Assembly: GCF_027107535.1 (NCBI RefSeq) | Contig: NZ_CP114283.1 | Location: 6,262,001-6,326,000 of the forward strand | Direction: 5' to 3' | From: Streptomyces aurantiacus | GTDB lineage: Bacteria > Actinomycetota > Actinomycetes > Streptomycetales > Streptomycetaceae | DNA length: 64,000 nt | Shown: one piece after another, positions 16,488 to 24,675 of the stretch | How positions within the stretch are numbered: position 1 is the stretch's first letter | Layout: the number at the start of each line of letters is the position of its first letter | Notes under the pieces: generated by a model | Seen by the model: only the letters and a program-made list of their open reading frames with translations | What the model was told of the DNA's origin: nothing | Database searches by the model: none | Translations under genes and position numbers: made by a program

Positions 16488-16943
16488 TCAGTCGGACACC
16501 AACCACTGTCCGTCGCGCATGAGTTCGCGGCCGTCGAGCTCGTCGGCCTCGCGCCAGGCCTGCACGCGCTGCGGGCGGACGCGGAAGTAGAGGTAGGCGG
16601 TGGTCAGTCGACGCGGATCGAAGCCGGTCTTTTCCGCGAAGGCGTCGCCGGCGCCGTCCGGCAGTTCGGCGGGGGCCAGTGTCTCCACCGTCCCCTCGAC
16701 GAGGACGACGTCACGGGTGGGACCGATGCCCAGCCGGGTCCTGCCGGTCGCCCGGAGATTGCGGCCTGTCGGGCTCGCGGCAGGGGTGGCGAAGAGCAGG
16801 GACTCGCCGTCCCACAGGAAGGACAGGGGCACCAGGTACGGCAGGTCGCCCTCGGCCGTGGCGACCCAGGCGTCCACGTCGTTCTCCAGCCGGTCCAGCG
16901 TGTCCTGCTTGCGCTGCTTGGGAGTTCGGACGGGTGAAGTCAT
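16488..16943 (-). CDS. PNPOx-like FMN-binding split-barrel protein
   Basis: A 151-residue member of the pyridoxamine-5'-phosphate-oxidase-like fold. The pattern is DVDAWVATAEGDLPYLVPLSFLWDGESLLFATPAASPTGRNLRATGRTRLGIG, followed by DVVLVEGTVETLAPAEL. Proteins of this size in actinobacteria bind FMN, F420 or haem and mostly lack a proven reaction. The ATG at 16943 follows AGGAGG by nine bases. It may be co-transcribed with the VOC gene 77 bases downstream. Confidence 0.82.
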   Translation of the reverse strand: MTSPVRTPKQRKQDTLDRLENDVDAWVATAEGDLPYLVPLSFLWDGESLLFATPAASPTGRNLRATGRTRLGIGPTRDVVLVEGTVETLAPAELPDGAGDAFAEKTGFDPRRLTTAYLYFRVRPQRVQAWREADELDGRELMRDGQWLVSD

Positions 16944-17288
16944 CGTGGATCGGCCTCCTGGGGCGGTCGACGCTGTGTCGTCAAGATGTCCGGCAGCCGT
17001 CAAGACGTCCGGTGATCCCCAAGTGTGACGCGAGTTCACCTCTGAGGAGGAGGACCGTGCTCATCCGGCCGCGGAGGCCGACAATCCCCGAGGTCACGGA
17101 GTGGTGTAACGCAGGTCACGGTGAAGTCACCGAGGTCGCGGCATAGATCATTTACGATCAGGGCAGCCTCGTAGCGGAAATCGAGTCAACTTTCGCTCCG
17201 GGAAGAGCAGTTCGAGTCAACGGGCGTCATTTTGAACGCCCGCGCGCAGGGAGGGGGGCCCTGTCAATCGTCTCAGGAGAGGACGCGA
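16944..17288. promoter_or_regulatory. 345-base intergenic region with direct repeat
   Basis: No gene seen. TCGAGTCAAC occurs twice, at 17181-17190 and 17212-17221. They are 31 bases (three helical turns) apart on the same strand, within 110 bases of the terpene synthase start. This layout suits an activator or dimeric regulator at that promoter. A weak Crp-like half-site pair (17105-17120) is also present. Confidence 0.4.
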
Positions 17289-18320
17289 ATGCCGCAGGAC
17301 GTCAGGTTCGACCTTCCCTTCGCCACCCCCGTCAGTGAACATCTCGAATTCGCCCAGGCCCGCCATCTGCGCTGGGTGTGGGACAAGGGTCTGGTGCGCA
17401 GCCAGGCCGGGTTCGAGGAGTACCGGTCCTGGGATCTGCCCCAGGCGGCCGCCCGCACCTACCCCCACGCCTCCGCCGACGACATGGTCGTCCTGATGAA
17501 CTGGTTCTCACTGGCCTTCCTCTTCGACGACCAGTTCGACTCCGGCAGGCCCGACCGCGCCGACCGGATAGCGGAGGTGGCGCGGGAGCTCATCGTCACC
17601 CCCCTGCGGCCCGCGGGCATCACCCCCAGAGTGGTCTGCCCGATCACGATGGCCTGGGCGGAGGTCTGGGCCCATCTCTCGGATGGCATGTCCCTGACAT
17701 GGCGTACGCGGTTCGCGGCCTCGTGGGGGCGCTTCCTCGTGGCACACACGGAGGAGGTCGACCTGGCCGCCCGCGGTCTGGCGGGCACGCTCGACCTCCA
17801 GGAGTACGCCGCGTTCCGTCGCCGTACGGTGGGCATCCACCACAGCATCGACGCCGGGGAGCGCAGCCGCGGCTTCGAGGTGCCCGCCGAGGTGGAGGCG
17901 CATCCGCTGATGGAGAGAATGCGGGACCGCGCTGCCGACACCATCGGGTTCATGAACGACATCCACTCCTTCGAGCGCGAGAAACGCAGGGGGGACGGGC
18001 ACAACCTGATAGCCGTCCTGCACCGCGAGCGGCACTGCAGCTGGCAGGAGGCCGCCGACGAGGCGTTCCGCATGACGACGGACTGTCTCGCCGAGTACCT
18101 CGAACTCGAGTCGCAGGTACCGCAGATGTGCGACGAGCTCGGCCTGGACGAGGACGAACGGGTCAGGGTCCGGATGGGCGTCGAGGCCATCCAGCACTGG
18201 ATCAACGGCAACTACGAATGGGCCCTGACCTCGGGCCGCTACGCGGCGGACAAGGAAAGCCCCGCGGCCCGGGCCGAGTTGGCAGGCAAGGGCTCACTGG
18301 ACGACCTACTGGCAGTCTGA
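17289..18320 (+). CDS. class I terpene synthase (sesquiterpene type)
   Basis: A 343-residue terpene cyclase that ionises a prenyl diphosphate, most likely farnesyl diphosphate given its length. The aspartate-rich motif is LFDDQFD near residues 80-84. The NSE triad is NDIHSFEREKRRGD near residues 217-230, and the C-terminal Arg-Tyr pair is SGRYAAD. There is no second domain, unlike geosmin synthase. The ATG at 17289 follows AGGAGAGG. A conservon containing a P450 and a second, free P450 lie beside it, so the hydrocarbon is probably oxidised. The exact product cannot be told from sequence. Confidence 0.92.
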   Translation: MPQDVRFDLPFATPVSEHLEFAQARHLRWVWDKGLVRSQAGFEEYRSWDLPQAAARTYPHASADDMVVLMNWFSLAFLFDDQFDSGRPDRADRIAEVARELIVTPLRPAGITPRVVCPITMAWAEVWAHLSDGMSLTWRTRFAASWGRFLVAHTEEVDLAARGLAGTLDLQEYAAFRRRTVGIHHSIDAGERSRGFEVPAEVEAHPLMERMRDRAADTIGFMNDIHSFEREKRRGDGHNLIAVLHRERHCSWQEAADEAFRMTTDCLAEYLELESQVPQMCDELGLDEDERVRVRMGVEAIQHWINGNYEWALTSGRYAADKESPAARAELAGKGSLDDLLAV

Positions 18321-18349
18321 CCCCACAGCCCGCGCCCCCGGGCCACCCG

Positions 18350-18489
18350 GGGGCGCGGGGAACTGCGCGGCAAACCCCCGCCCCGACTCACCAGGGGGGG
18401 CGGGGAACTGCGCGCCCACCCCCACGGCCCCGCAGCCAACACCACGCCCCCTCGCACCACATCCACCCAGGGGCGCGGGGAACTGCGCA
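18350..18489. repeat. three copies of a GC-rich intergenic element
   Basis: The core GGGGCGCGGGGAACTGCGC occurs at 18350-18369, 18395-18414 (variant) and 18470-18489, between the convergent terpene synthase and conservon P450. A fourth copy is at 62290-62309. This element is known from many intergenic gaps of Streptomyces chromosomes; its role is not established. The region probably also ends both transcripts. Confidence 0.75.
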
Positions 18490-18534
18490 GACAACCCACT
18501 CACCCGCACCCCACCCCCGCCCCGAGCGGAGCGC

Positions 18535-19788
18535 TCACGCGGTGAACGACACCGGCAGCCGGTCCAGCCGCGCCTCCCACGTGGAGGCCGTCGAGGTGAG
18601 GTCCTCGGGATCCACCGCGAGCCGGAGCCCGGACAGCCGGTGCAGCAGCACGTCGACGGCCGTCTCGATGATGGCCTGGCCGATGTTCTGCCCGGGGCAC
18701 TCGTGCGGCCCTCCGCTGAACGCGAGATGCGACTGGTTGCCGTGCACGGAGATGCCGACGTCCGGCCGGATCTCCGGATCGACGTTGCCCGCGGTCAGGC
18801 CGAGCACCAGCAGATCGCCCTCCTGGAGGCGGTGCCCGCCGAGTTCGAGGTCGGCGGTGGCGAATCGGCCCGGCAGGACGGCCAGCGGAGGGGTGTTCCA
18901 CATGACCTCCTCCACGACGGCGGAGATGTTCAGCTGTCCGCTGACGAGGCCGGAGAGCCGGTTGGCGTCGGTGAGGATCAGTTGCAGAACCCGGGCCAGC
19001 AGATTGCTGGTGGTGGCGTGCGCGGTGATGAGCACCAGCCGCAGGTGGTTGAGTATCTCGTCGTCGTCGAGGTCGGCATGGTGTTCGAGCAGCCCGGTGG
19101 TGAAGTCGGAGCCCGGCTCCACACGCTTGCGCTCGGCGAGTTCACCGAGGATCTGCATGATGCGGTCGTTGTGGACGAGTGCGTCCGCGCCGCCCTTCAT
19201 CACCAGTGCGCAGGACTCGGCCAGCCGCCGCCCCGCGCCCTCGGCGAGCCCGAACACCCTGGTGAGCACGAGCATCGGCAGGTGTTCGGAGTACTCGGCC
19301 ACCAGGTCGGCGCTGCCCGCTCCCGCGAACGCGTCGATCTGCTTGTTCGCGAAGTGCGTGACATGGCGCCGGATGCCGCGGCCGGCGACGGCCTGGAGGT
19401 TGTCGGTGACCGCGCCGCGCAGCCGACGGTGCGGCTCGCCGTCCTGGGAGACGCAGTCCGGCCGCCAGCCCAGCATCGGAATCAGCGGCGAGGTGCTCTC
19501 GACCCGGCCCTCCTTCCAGTCCCGCCAGATCCGTGAATCCCGGCTGAACTGGCGTGGGTTGTCCAGCACCCGCCGGTTCTCCCGGTATCCGAGCACCAGC
19601 CAGGCGGGGATGTCGCCCTCCAGCAGCACCGGCGCGACGGGCCCGTGCTCCTTGCGCAGCCGCGCGTAGATGCCGATCGGGTCGACGGCCGCGTCGGGCC
19701 CGTAGAGACGGGTGAGGTCGTCTCCCCCGCCGTGCGCGACCGGGCAGCCGCGGGGGGCGTCGGGACCGTTTAAGGGCTGGTCGGTCAT
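18535..19788 (-). CDS. conservon cytochrome P450, CYP157-like, lacking ExxR
   Basis: A 417-residue P450. The haem-Cys motif is intact (FSGGPHECPGQNIGQ, Cys near residue 357). The K-helix motif, normally ExxR, reads VVEEVMWNTPP, so the invariant Arg is replaced by Trp. This is the hallmark of the Streptomyces CYP157 family found in conservons. The I-helix is ITAHATTSN rather than the usual AGxxT. The ATG at 19788 overlaps the stop of the cvnD GTPase by four bases, so they are translated together. Codon 6 is TTA (19771-19773), making translation dependent on the bldA tRNA. Its catalytic competence is open; it may act as a signalling partner. Confidence 0.9.
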   Translation of the reverse strand: MTDQPLNGPDAPRGCPVAHGGGDDLTRLYGPDAAVDPIGIYARLRKEHGPVAPVLLEGDIPAWLVLGYRENRRVLDNPRQFSRDSRIWRDWKEGRVESTSPLIPMLGWRPDCVSQDGEPHRRLRGAVTDNLQAVAGRGIRRHVTHFANKQIDAFAGAGSADLVAEYSEHLPMLVLTRVFGLAEGAGRRLAESCALVMKGGADALVHNDRIMQILGELAERKRVEPGSDFTTGLLEHHADLDDDEILNHLRLVLITAHATTSNLLARVLQLILTDANRLSGLVSGQLNISAVVEEVMWNTPPLAVLPGRFATADLELGGHRLQEGDLLVLGLTAGNVDPEIRPDVGISVHGNQSHLAFSGGPHECPGQNIGQAIIETAVDVLLHRLSGLRLAVDPEDLTSTASTWEARLDRLPVSFTA

Positions 19789-20405
19789 CGGGACTCCAGA
19801 GCGACTGCGGAGCGTTCCTTGAGGTGACGTATCAGTGCGATGAGCACATCACGACTGGAGGCCCGGTCGCGGGCGTCGCAGGCCACGACCGGGGTGTGCG
19901 GGGAGATGTCCAGGGCGTCCCGGATCTCTTCGACCGGGTGGTCCTTGGAGTCCGGGAACACGTTCAGGGCGATGACGAACGGGACGTTCTGCCGCTCCAT
20001 CTCCTCGATGGCCCGGAAACTGGAGGCCAGCCGGCGTGTGTCGACCAGGACCACGGCCCCGAGCGCGCCCTTGAACAGGCCGTTCCACAGGAACCAGAAC
20101 CGCTCCTGGCCCGGTGTGCCGAACAGGTAGAGCACCAGCTGGTCGTTGATGCCGATCTTGCCGAAGTCCAGGCTGACGGTGGTCTCCTGCTTGTCCGCCA
20201 CCCCGATCAGATTGTCGACGTCGGCGCTGGCCTGGGTCAGCGTCTCCTCGGTGGTGAGCGGCTTGATGTCGCTGACCGAGCGGACCATGGTGGTCTTTCC
20301 GGTACCGAATCCGCCGGCGATCATCACCTTCACCGAGCGGGCGCCGTCGGGCAGGCTGCCGTCCGCCGGGTGGCGGTCGGGATGGTCAAAGCCTTTGAAG
20401 TCCAC
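19785..20405 (-). CDS. cvnD: conservon GTPase CvnD
   Basis: A 206-residue small Ras-like GTPase of the conservon type. The P-loop is IAGGFGTGKTTMV, switch II is LFGTPGQERFWFLWNGL, and the guanine-specificity region is VIALNVFPDSKDH. GTG 20405 is chosen for the GAGGAGGT upstream; it overlaps the DUF742 gene by 20 bases and the P450 by 4. In conservons this membrane-associated GTPase is thought to take a signal from the CvnA sensor with the CvnB and CvnC proteins, similar to a eukaryotic G-protein system. Confidence 0.92.
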   Translation of the reverse strand: MDFKGFDHPDRHPADGSLPDGARSVKVMIAGGFGTGKTTMVRSVSDIKPLTTEETLTQASADVDNLIGVADKQETTVSLDFGKIGINDQLVLYLFGTPGQERFWFLWNGLFKGALGAVVLVDTRRLASSFRAIEEMERQNVPFVIALNVFPDSKDHPVEEIRDALDISPHTPVVACDARDRASSRDVLIALIRHLKERSAVALESR

Positions 20406-20757
20406 TGAGTACCTCCTCAAGGAGCGCGAGGTCGGGCCCGCGACCGGCGCCTGACGCCGGGATGGGGTCACGGGCTTCAACGCGGCCTGCGTCCAGCAGA
20501 TCGGCCAAGAGCACCGCGAGAATGTTGAAGGGCAATCCGAGGTGGGCGCCGAGTTCGGCCACCGACAGCGGATCGCGGCAGCGCCGGAGGATCTCCTCGT
20601 GCTCGTGCTGCATGCCTGGGTTGGCCGCGGCACGGGAGGTGATGAGGGTCGCCACGTCAAGGCTCGACGCCGAACCGCCCGGTCCGCTGCGTCCGCCCGT
20701 GAGGACGTAGTAGCGCTCGAGACCGGACGGGTCCGTGGGTCGGCGGGGACCACTCAT
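20386..20757 (-). CDS. cvnC: conservon protein CvnC (DUF742)
   Basis: A 123-residue DUF742 protein. It has the family start GLERYYVLTGGRS, followed by a winged-helix-like stretch HEEILRRCRDPLSVAELGAHLGLPFNILAVLLADLLDAGRV. It overlaps cvnB by four bases and cvnD by 20. The winged-helix character suggests a protein-binding or DNA-binding adaptor in the conservon complex; the biochemical role is not proven. Confidence 0.92.
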   Translation of the reverse strand: MSGPRRPTDPSGLERYYVLTGGRSGPGGSASSLDVATLITSRAAANPGMQHEHEEILRRCRDPLSVAELGAHLGLPFNILAVLLADLLDAGRVEARDPIPASGAGRGPDLALLEEVLSGLQRL

Positions 20758-21164
20758 CCAGAGTGCTCCTCCAGACGCGGCGTGGTGCCGAGGAGCTCAC
20801 CCATCCTGCGGGCCAGGTCCCGCATCTGGTGGCCCAGGAGGCCTTGGTCGAGCCCTTCCCTGGCCAGGACGCCGAGGTACGTCTCCACACCCGCGCGCAC
20901 CACGAAGAGGTGACCGCCGTCGACCTCGATCATCGCGAGGCGCAGCTGCCCGGCGTACTTGGGGAACTGCTCGGCCACGGGCTGGGCCAGCGCCTGCAGG
21001 CCCGCCACCACGGCGGCGAAGCGGTCCACGTCGTCGGGATCGTCGGCGCCGTAGGAGGTGATGGCCTTGCCGTCGCTGGAGGCGACGAGGGCGAAGCGGA
21101 TCTCCTGGATGCTCTCGACCAGATCGCGGAGCGCCCAGCTCACGTCGGTTCCCTGTTGCGTCAT
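20754..21164 (-). CDS. cvnB: conservon protein CvnB (roadblock/LC7)
   Basis: A 136-residue roadblock/LC7-domain protein: LRDLVESIQEIRFALVASSDGKAITSYG, then FAAVVAGLQALAQPVAEQF and EVDGGHLFVVRAGVETYLGVLA. Such proteins serve as GTPase-activating or scaffold subunits in bacterial Ras-like systems such as MglB. It lies 5 bases after cvnA and overlaps cvnC by 4 bases, in a tightly coupled operon. Confidence 0.92.
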   Translation of the reverse strand: MTQQGTDVSWALRDLVESIQEIRFALVASSDGKAITSYGADDPDDVDRFAAVVAGLQALAQPVAEQFPKYAGQLRLAMIEVDGGHLFVVRAGVETYLGVLAREGLDQGLLGHQMRDLARRMGELLGTTPRLEEHSG

Positions 21165-21169
21165 GAGGA

Positions 21170-22786
21170 CTAGTCGCTCTCTTCAGTGCGGTGCTCTGTG
21201 GACTCACGTCCGGCGGTCGGCTCACGGTCGGCGGTCGGCTCGCGTCCGGCCGTGGCGAAGGCGGCCAGGCCGGTGAAGGACTCGTCCGGCGGTACCGCGT
21301 GCGAGGCGGTGTTCACGGACTCGTCCTCGCGTACCGACGGCCTGGGCCGCTCGGACTCGGCGGCGCGCCTGCGGCGCCTGGGCAGACCGCCGGGCGTGGT
21401 GTCCCCGGTCTCCTCGGGCTCGGCCCCGGCCGCTCCTTCGACCACGGCCTCTTCGGTTCCGGCCGCGGCCGGAACCTGGGCGGGCGACGACGGGGCCGTG
21501 ACGACGGCGGGCAGCTGGCTGAAGTATTTGTGAGGTACCACGATGACCACCGACGTGCCGAGCCATGGCGAGTCCGCGAACGTGACCCGGATGCCGTACC
21601 GGCGGGCCAGGGCCCCCACCACGCGCAGACCGAGGTGGGCGTCCTCGGACACTCCGCCGATGCCGGGGCCGGGGGACACACCCTCGAGCGACTGGAGGGC
21701 CTCCTGCTTCTTCTCCTCGTTGAGGCCCTTGCCGGAGTCCTGGATCTCGATCCCGACACCGTTGGGCACCTCCTTGCCGGAGACGACCACGGGCTCGGTG
21801 GGCGGCGAGTAGCGCGCCGCGTTGTCGAGCAGGTGGGCGAAGATCAGCGTGAGGTGGTCCACCAGACCGCCGTCGACACCGAGTTCGGGCAGGTGCCGCA
21901 CCTGGACGCGGTCGAAGTCCCTGATCCGGCCGATGCCGCCGCGCACCACGCTGAGCAGCCGCTGCGGTTCCTGCCACTGCCGGCCGGGCCGGTCGGATCC
22001 GCCGAGTACGCCGATGCTCGCGGCCAGGGAGTCTGCGGGGCCGAGCTCCTGGTCCAGCTCCATCAGGCCCTGGGCGACGGAGGGCAGCCTGCCGTGCTCA
22101 CCCTGCATCTCGTGCAGCCGGCCGCGCAGCTTGCTGGTCAGTACGTGGATACGGCTGCCGATGCTGATGACGGCCTGCTCGGCGGAGGTGGAGCGGTCGA
22201 ACTCCTGCTCCACGCCGATGAGGGCGGTCCTGAGCACCTTGCGCAGCACGGCCTGCAGGTCGGCACTGACCTCGGCGCACTGGTTGAGGGAGGGCAGGAC
22301 GTCGTCGATGGAGTCACCGGCCCGCAGCCGCTCCAGCGCGTCGGGCAGCTGCCGGTCGGCGAGCAGGGCGACCGCGGCGAGCTGCCGGTCCAGCTGTTCC
22401 TGCCAGGCCTGGGTCTGTTCGGCGATCCGGGTCTCGTAGGCCTTGGCCTGTTCGGCGAGCTGTACGTCGTAGGCCGAGCGTTCGGCGGCGTGCTTGCGCT
22501 CCAGGCCGGCCACGTGCTGCTGCCACTGCTGGGAGTGCTCGGCCTGCGCGTTCCTGAACTCACCGGCGCTGCTGCGCATCTGACGCTGTGAGCGGATCAG
22601 GAGTCGTACCGAGACGGCGCTCGCCGCCGTCACCACGACTCCGGAGAGGATCGCGGGTATTCGGGCCTGACCGGAGCCCACGACCGCTGCGACGACGGTC
22701 CCAGCACCTAAGGCCAGCGGCAGCAGCCACCAGCTGTACCAGGCGACCGGTGCCCGCGCCGCCGGTGGCGGAGTGGCAAGTTCCAT
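21170..22786 (-). CDS. cvnA: conservon sensor kinase-like protein CvnA
   Basis: A 538-residue membrane sensor. Two hydrophobic segments (about residues 12-55) are followed by a long coiled coil rich in Ala, Glu and Gln (EFRNAQAEHSQQWQQHVAGLERKHAAERSA region). A GHKL ATPase domain comes next, with N-box HLLDNAARYSPP, G1 DSGKGLNEE and G2 region DAHLGLRVVGALARRYG. The last 110 residues are a disordered, acidic and Arg-rich tail. There is no clear phospho-accepting His box. ATG 22786 has GAAGG six bases upstream; an ATG two codons earlier is possible. Codon 26 is TTA (22709-22711), so the first gene of the operon depends on bldA. Confidence 0.9.
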   Translation of the reverse strand: MELATPPPAARAPVAWYSWWLLPLALGAGTVVAAVVGSGQARIPAILSGVVVTAASAVSVRLLIRSQRQMRSSAGEFRNAQAEHSQQWQQHVAGLERKHAAERSAYDVQLAEQAKAYETRIAEQTQAWQEQLDRQLAAVALLADRQLPDALERLRAGDSIDDVLPSLNQCAEVSADLQAVLRKVLRTALIGVEQEFDRSTSAEQAVISIGSRIHVLTSKLRGRLHEMQGEHGRLPSVAQGLMELDQELGPADSLAASIGVLGGSDRPGRQWQEPQRLLSVVRGGIGRIRDFDRVQVRHLPELGVDGGLVDHLTLIFAHLLDNAARYSPPTEPVVVSGKEVPNGVGIEIQDSGKGLNEEKKQEALQSLEGVSPGPGIGGVSEDAHLGLRVVGALARRYGIRVTFADSPWLGTSVVIVVPHKYFSQLPAVVTAPSSPAQVPAAAGTEEAVVEGAAGAEPEETGDTTPGGLPRRRRRAAESERPRPSVREDESVNTASHAVPPDESFTGLAAFATAGREPTADREPTAGRESTEHRTEESD

Positions 22787-23148
22787 CTGCATCCTTCGAA
22801 GCAACACGATCGAACAGAGGGGGGAGAAGCTCGGGGGGCAGCACTCGTCACGCGGTGTTCGACCCCGCGACGGGCATGCGTGGACAACGAGCGACAACCG
22901 ATTGCAATCGCGTCAACTCGCCGCACCTCAGGGAACCTTATCGGGTTTGATCTCCCGGGAATCAACCCGTCCGGCTCACTTCCGTGAAGCTTTCGTCACG
23001 CTCCGACGAGGCCATATGAGTCGACAAATCCCTTAACTCATCCCCACAACCGCACGCCGGTGTGACGAAGGCGGCGGGTACGCCAGTGACCGCCCGGGCA
23101 TGCATGTCATGATCACACCACTTGAGTTGATCTTGAGGAGAGTCACCG
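22787..23148. other. 362-base divergent promoter region of conservon and P450
   Basis: No gene seen. It lies between the divergent cvnA and free P450 starts and must hold both promoters. It is less GC-rich near 22900-23040 (GCAATCGCGTCAACTC, CTTATCGGGTTTGATC, CCTTAACTCATC), as expected for promoter DNA. No clean operator palindrome was identified. Confidence 0.4.
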
Positions 23149-24606
23149 ATGAGTGGCATTTCAGGTCCTCCCGCCGTGGCCCCCACCGCGCCGGGCCGAC
23201 TGCCCTTGATCGGGCACGGACACCAACTGGCCAGACGACCCCTGGAGTTCATGAACGCTTTGCGCGATCAGGGCAGCGTCGTCAAGATCCTCATCGGACC
23301 CACCGCCGCCTACGTGGTCACCGACCCGGCCGTCACACGGCGCGTGCTGGTGACGGAGGTCGACGCGTTCGCCAAAGGCGGGAAGATCATCGACGCACTG
23401 CGGGTGTTCTTCGGGGACGGGCTCGCCACGATCGCCGACGGCGACCTGCACATGAAGCACCGCCGGCTGATGCAGCCCATGTTCAACAAGGCGCACATAG
23501 CCACCCGGGGCGACGTCATGATCAGCCACGTACGGGCCGCGACCGAGGCATGGGAGGAGGGAGTCCCCCGGGACACGTACGAGGACATGAACGACCTGAC
23601 GCTGTCGACCTTCCTCGTCGCGCTGTTCGGTTCGGGTCTGCCGGGGCAGGTCGAGAGGGAGTTCCAGAGCCTCATGCCCGCGATCATGCGCGGCACCATC
23701 CGGCAGACCATCCTGCCCGCCTGGGTCACGAAGCTGCCGCTGCCCGCGAACCGCGCCCACGAGCGGCGGGTCGCACGCCTGAGGGCACTCGTCGACCAGG
23801 CGATCGACCACCACCGCGCCCACCTCGCGTCCGCCGGGCCGACCGCGCCGCCGACCGGCTGCCCCGCCCACCAGGACGACGCGCCGGCCAGGGACGGCGC
23901 GGCACGAAGCGGCCTCTTCTCCACCCTCCTCACCGCCGACGACCCACAGACGGGCCCCCTGTCCCGGCAACAGCTCCAGGACGAGGCGATCACCCTCCTC
24001 ACCGGCGCGATCGAGACCACCGGGACGACACTGGCCTGGACCCTGTACGAGATCAGCCGCAACCCTGCCGTCGAGCGGCGGCTGCAGGCCGAACTCGACG
24101 CGGTCTGCGGCGGACGGCCCCTGCGCCAGGAGGACCTGGGCTCCCTGCCGTACATGCGCAGCGTCCTGAAGGAGGCCATGCGCATGTACGGGCCCGCCTG
24201 GCTCGTCACACGGACCACCACCCGCCCCGTCGTGCTCGACGGGGTGCCGATACCCGCAGGCGCGGACGTCGTCTACAGCCCGTACGTCCACCAGCACGAC
24301 CCCGAGGTCTACGCCGATCCCTCGTCCTTCGACCCGGCCCGCTGGGATCCCGAACGCGCGCAGGGCATCAACCGCTCCTCCTTCCTCGCCTTCGGGGACG
24401 GCCGGCGCAAGTGCATCGGTGAGGAGTTCGCCTGGACCGAACTTCTCATCGTCCTGGCCACCGTCGTCCAGCGCTGGCGCCTGACGCTCGCCTCCGCTCC
24501 CCCGCGCCCGCAGGCCATCGTCACCGTCAAGCCGGACAGGCTCTCGATGACACCGCGGCCGCGGACACCGGGGAAGGCCCCGGCGAGGACCGGGCAGCCC
24601 GACTGA
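23149..24606 (+). CDS. cytochrome P450, probable terpene oxidase
   Basis: A 485-residue P450 with all core motifs. The I-helix is LLTGAIETTGTTLAWTLYE, the K-helix is KEAMRMY (intact ExxR), the PERF-like region is FDPARWDPER, and the haem-Cys loop is FLAFGDGRRKCIGEEFAW. The length, the hydrophobic N-terminal segment (APTAPGRLPLIGHGHQL) and the ARRP/VTDP pattern resemble bacterial sesquiterpene oxidases such as albaflavenone synthase or pentalenene oxidase. It is divergent from the conservon and lies 5 kb from the terpene synthase, so it is the best candidate to oxidise that product. The ATG at 23149 follows TTGAGGAGAGTC. An insert at residues 235-265 looks disordered. Confidence 0.9.
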   Translation: MSGISGPPAVAPTAPGRLPLIGHGHQLARRPLEFMNALRDQGSVVKILIGPTAAYVVTDPAVTRRVLVTEVDAFAKGGKIIDALRVFFGDGLATIADGDLHMKHRRLMQPMFNKAHIATRGDVMISHVRAATEAWEEGVPRDTYEDMNDLTLSTFLVALFGSGLPGQVEREFQSLMPAIMRGTIRQTILPAWVTKLPLPANRAHERRVARLRALVDQAIDHHRAHLASAGPTAPPTGCPAHQDDAPARDGAARSGLFSTLLTADDPQTGPLSRQQLQDEAITLLTGAIETTGTTLAWTLYEISRNPAVERRLQAELDAVCGGRPLRQEDLGSLPYMRSVLKEAMRMYGPAWLVTRTTTRPVVLDGVPIPAGADVVYSPYVHQHDPEVYADPSSFDPARWDPERAQGINRSSFLAFGDGRRKCIGEEFAWTELLIVLATVVQRWRLTLASAPPRPQAIVTVKPDRLSMTPRPRTPGKAPARTGQPD

Positions 24607-24611
24607 AGGCC

Positions 24612-24655
24612 GGGCCCGCCCGGAGCCGTCCCGTACGACGGTTCCGGGCGGGCTC
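24612..24655. terminator. hairpin between convergent P450 and CCR
   Basis: An 18-base-pair stem (24612-24629 with 24638-24655, two G-U wobbles on the + strand RNA) and an 8-base loop fill the gap between the P450 stop and the CCR stop. Likely bidirectional terminator. Confidence 0.7.
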
Positions 24656-24675
24656 GGTGTACTGCCGCCCGGAGG

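Noticed and set aside
17105..17120. Crp-like site TGTAA-N6-TCACG upstream of the terpene synthase
   Set aside because: Deviates from the consensus in both arms and lies 170 bases from the start; kept only as a note.
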